From assembly GCF_000427665.1 (NCBI RefSeq), contig NZ_KE386572.1, positions 5,270,373 through 5,334,372 of the forward strand: a stretch of 64,000 bases of DNA, in the 5' to 3' direction. Shown piece after piece: positions 26,001 through 33,296 of the stretch; the first letter of the stretch is position 1, and each line of letters starts with the position of its first letter. This DNA is from Geminicoccus roseus DSM 18922. Its GTDB lineage: Bacteria > Pseudomonadota > Alphaproteobacteria > Geminicoccales > Geminicoccaceae. The notes beneath the pieces were generated by a model that did not search any database, was not told the DNA's origin, and saw nothing but the letters and a program-made list of their open reading frames with translations. The position numbers were made by a program, and so were the translations under genes.

Positions 26001-26585
26001 TCAACTCGAACTTGGTGCATGCTCGCGCCAGCGATGCGCCAGCTCCGCGTCGATGTCGAACAGGTCGAGGACGCGGCCGACCGTATGGTCGACCATCTCG
26101 TCGATGCTCTTCGGCCGGGCATAGAAGGCCGGGACCGGCGGGGCGACGATGGCGCCCATCTCGGTGACGGCGACCAGGTTGCGGCAGTGGCCCAGATGCA
26201 GCGGGGTCTCGCGCGGCAGGAGCACTAGGCGGCGGCGCTCCTTGAGCACCACGTCGGCGGCCCGGGTCAGCAAATTGTCGGTGAGGCCGGTGGCGATTGC
26301 GGCCAGGGTCTTCATCGAGCAGGGGGCGATCACCATGCCGAGCGTGCGGTAGCTGCCCGACGCCACGCAGGCGCCGACATCGGCCAAGGGATGGACCCGA
26401 TCGGCCAGGGCCTCGACCTCGTCCACCGAGCGGTCCAGCTCGTAGGCGATGGTCAGCCGGGCGGCCCGGGTCAGGATCAGGTGGGTCTCCAGGTCCTGGT
26501 CCTTCAGCGCCTCCAGGAGGCGCACGCCGTAGACGACGCCGGACGCCCCGGTGATGCCGACGATCAGCCGGCGGCGCTTAGTCAT
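26001..26585 (-). CDS. ubiX: UbiX-family flavin prenyltransferase
   Basis: A 194-aa flavoprotein-like enzyme with the N-terminal GITGASGVVYGVRLLEAL motif, VIAPCSMKTLAAIATG and RRRLVLLPRETPLHLGH. UbiX prenylates FMN to make the cofactor for UbiD-type decarboxylases, used in ubiquinone synthesis or aromatic acid decarboxylation. No ubiD lies in the window. The ATG at 26585 is supported by the family start (MTKRRRLIVG). It is 41 bp downstream of zur, possibly in the same transcript. Confidence 0.93.
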   Translation of the reverse strand: MTKRRRLIVGITGASGVVYGVRLLEALKDQDLETHLILTRAARLTIAYELDRSVDEVEALADRVHPLADVGACVASGSYRTLGMVIAPCSMKTLAAIATGLTDNLLTRAADVVLKERRRLVLLPRETPLHLGHCRNLVAVTEMGAIVAPPVPAFYARPKSIDEMVDHTVGRVLDLFDIDAELAHRWREHAPSSS

Positions 26586-26626
26586 GACGGGGCGCTTTCC
26601 AGGGGCAGGAGACGGAAGGGGGGCAC

Positions 26627-27127
26627 TCAGACGGGCTCGCCGGCCTGCCCGGCGCAGGCGACGCACAGGCCGGCCAGCTCCACGGTGCGGCTCTCCACGG
26701 TGAAGCCGCGGTCCCGGGCGATCGCGGCCAGCGCCTGGTCCAGGGCGTCGGCCTCCAGCTCGGCGACCTGGCCGCAGGCGCGGCAGAGCAAAAAGGCGCT
26801 GCTGTGCGGCTCGTCCGGGCGCGGGCAGCCGATGAAGGCGTTCAGCCGGTCGATGCGGTGCACCAGGCCCTGCCCCACCAGGAAGTCGAGCGCGCGGTAG
26901 ACGGTGGGCGGCGCCACCCGGCCGCGCTCCGCCGACAGGGTCTCCAGGATGTCGTAGGCGCCGACCGGGCGGTGGCTGGCCCAGACGATCTCCAGGACGC
27001 GGCGGCGGATCTCGGTGAGCCGCCCGCCATTGCGGGAACAGACCAGGTCGGCGCGCGCCAGCGCGTCGGCGACGCAGTGCTGGTGGTCGTGATCATGGTC
27101 GTGGTCGTGGTGCGGGGTCGTGGCCAT
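26627..27127 (-). CDS. zur: Fur-family regulator, Zur-like
   Basis: A 166-aa Fur-family repressor. The N terminus is a His-rich tail (HHDHDHDHDHQHC) suited to zinc binding, followed by a winged helix (TEIRRRVLEIVWASHRPVGA, PPTVYRALDFLVGQGL) and a dimerisation domain with the structural zinc pairs CRACGQ and CVACAG. The overall pattern fits Zur, which represses zinc uptake when zinc is replete. The ATG at 27127 begins the His-rich tail. No zinc transporter is adjacent and I could not identify a Zur box in the short upstream region. Confidence 0.88.
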   Translation of the reverse strand: MATTPHHDHDHDHDHQHCVADALARADLVCSRNGGRLTEIRRRVLEIVWASHRPVGAYDILETLSAERGRVAPPTVYRALDFLVGQGLVHRIDRLNAFIGCPRPDEPHSSAFLLCRACGQVAELEADALDQALAAIARDRGFTVESRTVELAGLCVACAGQAGEPV

Positions 27128-27188
27128 GGCATCCTGAACATAGTGTCGCCGGAGCGGGATGTCAGGCCGCACGGCGCCGGCCCGCGCG

Positions 27189-27950
27189 TCAGGAGCGCAG
27201 CAGGCCCTCGGCGGCAAGATAGTCGAGGATCGCTTTGGCGGCCTCCTCGGGCGGCGGCTCGACCATCAGCCGGCCCTGGCCCGCGGTGAACGAGGTGGCG
27301 GCGGCCAGGCGCGCCGAGGCGCCGCCGCGCAGCCGGCGCATCGGGCGGGCCAGCGACCGGGCCGGCTCCGCCTGCCAGGCCGGCGCCTGTTCCGGCGGAA
27401 CGGCGGTGGGCTCGATCGTGACCACCGCCCGGGCGGCGCGGGCATAGGCCCAGCCGCCGGGCTCGGGCGCCGTGGCCGCGGCGGTCAGCACGGCCGGGGC
27501 GGGGGCCGCCAGCCGGCGGCGTCGGCCGCCCTCCAGGGCCTGGACCAGGGTGACCCGCTCCGCCAGGGCCTCGATGGCCGCGACCTCGGGGACGCAGGCG
27601 CCGCCCAGCGCCTGCGCCAGGAGATAGGGCAGCATTCCGCTGGCCGGGCCGCGCTCGGCGCGGGCACCGGCCAGCACCAGGGCCGGGCGGCGCGCCCCCA
27701 GCCAGCCGGCCAGGGCCGGCGCGGGATCGGCCTCCTCCGGCAGGTCCAGGCGGACCAGGTCCAGCGGGCCGAATCCGGCATAGGGGCGCAGCGCGTCGTC
27801 GGACGGGCCGGCATGGAGGCCGATTAGATCATGGCCGGCTGCCTGGAGGGTGCGGGCCAGCTGCAGCGCCCGGGCATCGCCATCGGCCGGGCGCGGGCGG
27901 CCAGTGGCGGGGTGGCGGCCGGCGGACAGGAGGACCACGATCTCAGCCAT
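27189..27950 (-). CDS. Electron transfer flavoprotein beta-type subunit
   Basis: A 253-aa ETF-beta-family protein (EIVVLLSAGRHPATGRPRP start, ALQLARTLQAAGHDLIGLHA, LVLAGARAERGPASGMLPYL). It should pair with the upstream ETF-alpha-type subunit to carry electrons from the DgcA/DgcB demethylase to the quinone pool. Its start overlaps the alpha-subunit gene by 8 bp. It is the last gene of the dgcAB-etf operon. Confidence 0.85.
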   Translation of the reverse strand: MAEIVVLLSAGRHPATGRPRPADGDARALQLARTLQAAGHDLIGLHAGPSDDALRPYAGFGPLDLVRLDLPEEADPAPALAGWLGARRPALVLAGARAERGPASGMLPYLLAQALGGACVPEVAAIEALAERVTLVQALEGGRRRRLAAPAPAVLTAAATAPEPGGWAYARAARAVVTIEPTAVPPEQAPAWQAEPARSLARPMRRLRGGASARLAAATSFTAGQGRLMVEPPPEEAAKAILDYLAAEGLLRS

Positions 27951-29124
27951 GGCGGCGCTCGCGCAGAAGGGCCGCCAGCGCCGGCATCACCGCCTGGGCG
28001 TCGGCGACGATGGCGAGGTCGGCACGCTCGATCATCTTGGCGTGCAGGTCGGTGTTGACCGCGACGACGCGCTGGCAGTGCTCAATGCCCTGCAGGTGCT
28101 GGGGCGCCCCGCTGATGCCAAACGCCAGATAGGCCTTGGGTGCGACCAGGGTGCCGGATGCGCCGACCTGGCGGTCGCGCGGCAGGAGGCCCCGGTCGCA
28201 GACCTGGCGCGAGCCGCCGACCGTGCCGTTGAGCTGCCGGGCCAGATCGTGGAAGCAGAGCCAGTCGCGCACCCCATCGCCGGCGCTGACCACGAGATCG
28301 GCCTCGGACAGGGGTGCGCCGGTCAGGTCGACCGGGATCTCGCCCAAATCCTCGATGCCGCCGGCAGGCGCCGGGGGGAGGTCGACCTGGACCGGGCGGG
28401 CCTCGCGCAGGGTGGCGTCCGGCCGGTCGGCCAGCAGGATGTCGTGCAGGGTCAGGATCGGCGCCAGCGGGCCGACCAGGTCGATGCCGCCGCCCCGGGC
28501 GCGCAGGCCGCTCTCGTCCAGGCGGTGCACGGCAAAGGCGGCGGCAAGGCCGCTCGCCACCGCCAGGCGGCGGGCGCGGTCGGCGCCGAGGAGCGGGTGG
28601 TCGGTGAACAGGACGTGGCGGGGGGCAAGGCGCTCGATCACCGCCGAGATCGCGGCGGTGGCGGCATCGGGGTTCCAGGCCGGGTCCAGCTCCAGGGCGG
28701 CATGGCGGTCGACGCCCTGGCGGGCCAGGTCGTGGCGGCCGTGCAGGGTCAGCGCCAGGACCGCACCGTCCAGCCGGTCGGCCAGGTCGCGGGCGGCGGC
28801 GAGCAGGCCGAGGTCGGCTGGCTCCAGCCGCCCGCCTGGCAGGTCCAGCACCGCCAGCACCAGGCAGGACGGCGCTGAAACGACCAGCGGCTGCTCCGCG
28901 GCAGCGGCCGGCGCCGGGGCGATGCCGTGGAGATGGACCAGCTCGCCGCCATGCGGGTCCAGGCGCAGCCGGCCGGAGGGGCCGGGCATGGCGTGGGCAC
29001 GCGGGGCGTGCGGGTCCTTGCGCGGGCGCACCGGCCCCGGCGGCAGGCGGCGCTTGCGGCCGGACGGGCCCAGAACAGTGCGGGCGCGCTCGGCATGGGG
29101 ATCGCGGCGCGGGCGGGTGGTCAT
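27943..29124 (-). CDS. Electron transfer flavoprotein alpha-type subunit
   Basis: A 393-aa ETF-alpha (FixB-like) protein. The first 75 residues are an Arg/Pro-rich extension; the ETF domain begins near LVVSAPSCLVLAVLDLPGG. The C-terminal FAD-binding region has YLAFGISGAPQHLQGIEHC and NTDLHAKMIERADLAIVADA, the diagnostic ETF-alpha motifs. The ATG at 29124 overlaps the DgcB stop (ATGA); the longer upstream open frame is a shadow of dgcB. Together with the beta subunit it is the electron acceptor for the preceding dehydrogenase complex. Confidence 0.88.
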   Translation of the reverse strand: MTTRPRRDPHAERARTVLGPSGRKRRLPPGPVRPRKDPHAPRAHAMPGPSGRLRLDPHGGELVHLHGIAPAPAAAAEQPLVVSAPSCLVLAVLDLPGGRLEPADLGLLAAARDLADRLDGAVLALTLHGRHDLARQGVDRHAALELDPAWNPDAATAAISAVIERLAPRHVLFTDHPLLGADRARRLAVASGLAAAFAVHRLDESGLRARGGGIDLVGPLAPILTLHDILLADRPDATLREARPVQVDLPPAPAGGIEDLGEIPVDLTGAPLSEADLVVSAGDGVRDWLCFHDLARQLNGTVGGSRQVCDRGLLPRDRQVGASGTLVAPKAYLAFGISGAPQHLQGIEHCQRVVAVNTDLHAKMIERADLAIVADAQAVMPALAALLRERRHG

Positions 29125-31046
29125 GCCGCCTGCTCCAGGGCGGGGGCGGCGACGCGGGCCAGGACCAGCTCGGCGATCTCGGCGACTTCGGGGCGCTCGC
29201 CGGTGACGCCGTCCAGCATCACCGCGCAGGTCGGGCAGGCGACCACCACCGTGGCGGCGGCGACTTCCCTGGCATCGTCCATGCGCATGTCGGGGATGCG
29301 CCGGCGGCCCTGGATGTCGGTGAGCGGCGCGCCGCCGCCGCCGCCGCAGCAGCGCGAGGTGCGGGCATGGCGCTCCATCTCGACCCGCTGGATGCCCATC
29401 AGGTCGAGCAGGCGGCGGGGTGCTTCGAACTCGCCATTCCAGCGGCCGAGATAGCAGGGGTCGTGATAGGTGAGCGGGCCGCCAGCGGGTCCTGCCGCGG
29501 GCCGCAGCCGGCCCTGCTCGGCCAGCTCCAGCAGCAGGGCGGTGTGGTGGACGACGGTGTAGTGGCCGCCAAGCGCCGGGTAGTCGTTGCGCAGGGAGTT
29601 CAGGACATGCGGGTCGGTGGTGACGATCCGCCCGAAGCGGTAGCGGGCAAGGGTCGCGATGTTGGCTCGTGCCAGGCGCTGGAACTGGGCCTCGTCCCCT
29701 AGGCGCCTTGCCAAGTCGCCGGTGTCCAGCTCCTCCTCGCCCAGCACCGCCAGGTCCAGGCCGGCATGGCGGGCCAGCTGGACGAAGGCGCGGATGGCGC
29801 GCTGGCCGCGCGGGTCGAAGGCGCCGTCGCCCAGCCAGAGCAGGAGGTCGGTGGAGCCCACATCCTTCAGGCGCTGCAGGCCCAGGTCGGTGAAGGCGTC
29901 CATGCGCCGCTCGGGCGGGCGGCCATGGATGTTGTCGGCGGCGGCAAGCTCGGCCAGGGCATGGGGCGCCTTGCCGGGCACGGCCCCCAGTTCCAGGGCC
30001 TGGAAGCGGCGCAGGTCGACGATCGCGTCGACATGCTCGATCATCATCGGGCAGGCTTCCACGCAGGCGCGGCAGGTGGTGCAGGCCCACAAGGCCTCAG
30101 GGGGGATCAGCCCTTCCGTGCCGACCAGCGGCAGGGCGCTTCCGCCCTCGCCTACCCGGTCCTCCATGCCCGGCCAGCGGCGGCCGGCATAGGAGCGGTC
30201 GTCGGCATGGTCGGCGGCCTGACCGATCGCGATTGCCTGGATCAGGAATTTCGGGTCGAGCGGCTGGCCGGCGGCAAAGGCCGGGCACTGCACCTCGCAG
30301 CGGCCGCAGGACACGCAGGCATCCGCCATCAGCAGGCGGTTCCAGGCAAAATCTTGAGGCGTCTCGGCGCCGAGCCTGAGTGCCTCCAGGTCGAGCGGCT
30401 CCAGGCCGACCGCCCTGCGCCCTTCGGTGAAGCGCCGCGGGCGCGGATGGGCCACCAGGTTCAGCGCACCGGCCACGGCGTGGCGCATCGGCCCGCTCGC
30501 CAGGCCGTCGGCCAGCTCGAAGGCGGACCAGGCGAGAAGGGCGGCGAACGCCAGGGTGAGCGGATGGGCCAGGCCCGGATCGTCCAGGAGACCCGCCGCC
30601 GGCAGGGTGAACCAGGCCAGCGCCAGGGCGAAGCCGCCGATCGCCCAGCCAAAGCGGTTCCAGCGCCCGCCGGACAGGCGCGGCGGCCGCTCGCTGCGCC
30701 GGCGCAGGACCATTTCCACGCCCACCAGGGTGATGAGGCAGGCGGCCAAAAGCGGCCAGGCGGTCCAGGGACCGCCCAGATGGACGACATGGACCAGGAG
30801 CAGCAGCAGCAAGGCCGCCACCAGGCCGCCGGCCGCCAGGATGTGCATGGTCGAGGCGTAGCGGTCGCGGGCGACCACGTGGTGGACGTCGACCAGGTAG
30901 CGGCGCGGCAGGGCCAGCAGGCCGGACCACCAGTCGACCCTGGCCGGGCGTCCGGCCAGCCAGCCGGCGGCCCGGCCCAGCAGGCCGATCGCCGCCCACA
31001 GAACGGCACCCAGCAGCACAACCGGGACGATCAGCGCCGAGCCCAT
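29121..31046 (-). CDS. dgcB: DgcB-like membrane Fe-S oxidoreductase
   Basis: A 641-aa protein. The first 200 residues hold about five hydrophobic helices (DUF3483-like region), followed by two 4Fe-4S motifs (Cys244/247/250/254 in CVSCGRCEVQC and Cys322/325/328/332 in CTTCRACVEAC) and two CCG domains (HDPCYLGRWNGEF and SRCCGGGGG; ACPTCAVMLDG). In Pseudomonas, DgcB is needed with DgcA for dimethylglycine demethylation and passes electrons towards ETF. The start overlaps the dgcA stop by one base (TGATG). Confidence 0.9.
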   Translation of the reverse strand: MGSALIVPVVLLGAVLWAAIGLLGRAAGWLAGRPARVDWWSGLLALPRRYLVDVHHVVARDRYASTMHILAAGGLVAALLLLLLVHVVHLGGPWTAWPLLAACLITLVGVEMVLRRRSERPPRLSGGRWNRFGWAIGGFALALAWFTLPAAGLLDDPGLAHPLTLAFAALLAWSAFELADGLASGPMRHAVAGALNLVAHPRPRRFTEGRRAVGLEPLDLEALRLGAETPQDFAWNRLLMADACVSCGRCEVQCPAFAAGQPLDPKFLIQAIAIGQAADHADDRSYAGRRWPGMEDRVGEGGSALPLVGTEGLIPPEALWACTTCRACVEACPMMIEHVDAIVDLRRFQALELGAVPGKAPHALAELAAADNIHGRPPERRMDAFTDLGLQRLKDVGSTDLLLWLGDGAFDPRGQRAIRAFVQLARHAGLDLAVLGEEELDTGDLARRLGDEAQFQRLARANIATLARYRFGRIVTTDPHVLNSLRNDYPALGGHYTVVHHTALLLELAEQGRLRPAAGPAGGPLTYHDPCYLGRWNGEFEAPRRLLDLMGIQRVEMERHARTSRCCGGGGGAPLTDIQGRRRIPDMRMDDAREVAAATVVVACPTCAVMLDGVTGERPEVAEIAELVLARVAAPALEQAA

Positions 31047-33091
31047 CAGAAGGTCATGCAGAGGCGGAGGGAATCGTAGAGGGCGGCGTGGATGTTGCGG
31101 CAGGCGACCGCGTCGCCGACCCGGAACAGCATGAAGCTGCCGTCGGGGTTGTTGACGATCTCCTGGGGCTGGCGGTCGCGCAGCCGGCGGACATCGACCT
31201 CGCCCAAATTGCGGCTGAACGGTTTCAGACTGAAGTAGATCTCGTCGTTCGGCAGGGTGCCGTGCTCGATCACCACCTGGTCGACGACCCGCTCCTCCTC
31301 GGCGTCGGTGTACTCGTTGACCAGCACGGCGATCAGCTTGTTGCCCTCGGGATAGACCTCGGTGAGCCGGGTGTCCGGGGTGATCACCGAGCCGGACTGG
31401 TAGAGGTCGCGCAGGTAGTGGGGGAAGTTGGTCATGCCGACCTCCACCAGCAGCTTGCGCTCGGGCGTCACCACCTCGACCTTGCTGCCGCGCTTGGCCA
31501 TGAAGGTCGCGACCGAGGGGCCGTGATGGTCGGCATGGTCGTCGAACAGCAGGACGTTCTCGCCGGGCGCCACGGCGCCGTTCAGGATGTCCCAGGTGCT
31601 GACCACGTGGCCGGGTGCGGCCTTGACCTCGTTCAGGTTCGGGTGGCCGCCGGTGGCGACGATCACGATGTCGGGGTCAAGATCCCGGACCGCCTCGGCG
31701 CTGGCCTCGGTGGAGAGGCGGAGCTCGACGTTTAGCCGGCGCAGCTGGCCCTGCAGCCAGCGGGTGATCCCGTTCAGGCCCTCCCGCCAGTCGGCCTTGC
31801 CGGCAAGGGCGATCTGGCCGCCCAGCGCCGGGGCCTTCTCGAACAGGACGACGCGGTGGCCGCGCTCGGCGGAGACCCTTGCGGCCTCCATGCCGGCCGG
31901 GCCGCCGCCCACCACCACCACGGTCCTGCCGCCCTGCCCCTTGGGCACGATGTGCGGCAGGGTCGCCTCGCGGCCGGTGGCGGGGTTCTGGATGCAGATC
32001 GCGTCGCCGCCGGTATAGATCCGGTCGATGCAGTAGCCGGCACCGATGCACTGGCGGATGTCGTCGGGCCGGCCTTCCCGCAGCTTGTTGACGATGTGCG
32101 GGTCGGCGATGTGGGCGCGGGTCATGGCGACCATGTCGACATGGCCTTCCTCGATCGCCCGGGCCGCGGTGTTGACGTCGGGGATGCGGCCGGCATGGAA
32201 CACCGGCACGGTGCCGATCTCGCGCTTGATCAGGCTGGCCAGCGCCAGGTAGGGCGCCACCGGCATCGACATGTTGGGGATCAGGTTGGCGAGGCCGCGC
32301 TCGGTGTAGACGTGGCTGCAGTTGACGTTGAGATAGTCGATGTGGCCGTCGCCCACATGCAGGCGGGCCAGGCGGATCGCCTCCTCGGGCGTGATGCCGT
32401 CGTCCAGGAGCTCGTCGCCGGACATGCGGATGCCGAACACCATGTCGTCGCCGATGGCCCGGCGCACCCCCTCGAACAGCTCGCGGGTGAAGCGGCTGCG
32501 GTTCTCGGTGGAGCCGCCATAGGCGTCGGTGCGGCGGTTGACGTGCGGCGACCAGAACTGGCCGGGCAAATGGCTGTCGACCAGCACCTCGACCCCGTCG
32601 AAGCCGCCCTCCTTCAGGCGCAGCGCCGCGGCGGCATAGTCCTTCTGGATCCGCCGGATGTCCCAGTCCTCCATCTCCTTGGGAAAGGAGCGATGCGAGG
32701 GCTCGCGGACCGGCGAGCTGGAGACCGTGGCCATCCAGTTCTCGGCATCCCAGCGGGTGCGGCGGCCCATATGGGTGATCTGGCAGAAGATCTTCGCGCC
32801 GTGCCTGTGCACCCGGGCGCTGAACTCCTGCAGGTAGGGGATCACCTTGTCGTCGCTGATGTCCAGCTGGTTCCACAACGCCGCCGGGCTGTCCGGGGCC
32901 ACCGAGGAGGAGCCGCCGACCGAGGTCAGGCCGATGCCGCCCTTGGCCTTTTCCTCGTGGTAGAGCTGGTAGCGCTGCTGCGGCATCCCGTCCTTGCCGT
33001 AGGACGGCGCGTGGGAGGTGCTCATCACCCGGTTGCGGATGGTGCAGTTGCGGATGGTCAAGGGCTGGAACAGCGCGTCGGTCGACGCCAT
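31046..33091 (-). CDS. dgcA: DgcA-like dimethylglycine demethylase flavoprotein
   Basis: A 681-aa two-domain flavoenzyme: an old-yellow-enzyme/TMADH-like FMN barrel (residues about 1-370, with NRVMSTSHAPSYGKDG and QITHMGRRTRWD) and an FAD/NAD(P)-binding domain starting near VVVVGGGPAGMEAARVSAER. The Fe-S segment reads CIGAGYCIDRIY then ICIQNP, so one cysteine of the TMADH-type four is replaced by Ala, as I recall for DgcA proteins. It oxidatively removes a methyl group from dimethylglycine (or a related N-methyl amine). It heads the four-gene dgcA-dgcB-etfA-etfB operon. Confidence 0.9.
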   Translation of the reverse strand: MASTDALFQPLTIRNCTIRNRVMSTSHAPSYGKDGMPQQRYQLYHEEKAKGGIGLTSVGGSSSVAPDSPAALWNQLDISDDKVIPYLQEFSARVHRHGAKIFCQITHMGRRTRWDAENWMATVSSSPVREPSHRSFPKEMEDWDIRRIQKDYAAAALRLKEGGFDGVEVLVDSHLPGQFWSPHVNRRTDAYGGSTENRSRFTRELFEGVRRAIGDDMVFGIRMSGDELLDDGITPEEAIRLARLHVGDGHIDYLNVNCSHVYTERGLANLIPNMSMPVAPYLALASLIKREIGTVPVFHAGRIPDVNTAARAIEEGHVDMVAMTRAHIADPHIVNKLREGRPDDIRQCIGAGYCIDRIYTGGDAICIQNPATGREATLPHIVPKGQGGRTVVVVGGGPAGMEAARVSAERGHRVVLFEKAPALGGQIALAGKADWREGLNGITRWLQGQLRRLNVELRLSTEASAEAVRDLDPDIVIVATGGHPNLNEVKAAPGHVVSTWDILNGAVAPGENVLLFDDHADHHGPSVATFMAKRGSKVEVVTPERKLLVEVGMTNFPHYLRDLYQSGSVITPDTRLTEVYPEGNKLIAVLVNEYTDAEEERVVDQVVIEHGTLPNDEIYFSLKPFSRNLGEVDVRRLRDRQPQEIVNNPDGSFMLFRVGDAVACRNIHAALYDSLRLCMTF

Positions 33092-33207
33092 CGCGAAAGG
33101 TCCCCTTCGGGCGCGGCTCCCAGATGGAACGGCGCGCGTCGGATGCGATGGTGGCCAGCGGCTCCGGGGGGCGTCAAGCGCGAGAGCGACGCAAGCTGAC
33201 GCTGAAG

Positions 33208-33258
33208 AAAAAAACCGGCCGCCAAGCTATCGGGGGGGATTAAGCGCCTAGCGGCCGG
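33208..33258 (-). terminator. Rho-independent terminator of the RiPP-like operon
   Basis: Read on the minus strand, a perfect 8-bp stem CCGGCCGC ... GCGGCCGG with a 28-nt loop is followed directly by seven T residues (plus-strand A tract 33208-33214). It lies 39 bp past the TfuA-C11 stop and 117 bp before the dgcA start, so it separates the two same-strand operons. Confidence 0.75.
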
Positions 33259-33296
33259 ACCTCTAAAATCTGTGCGAGGGAGGCACGAGGGAGATG

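Noticed and set aside
25735-26004. Possible 89-aa minus-strand protein between ubiX and the lectin gene
   Set aside because: It overlaps the ubiX 3' end, lacks a good ribosome site and has no recognisable features; the region looks regulatory.
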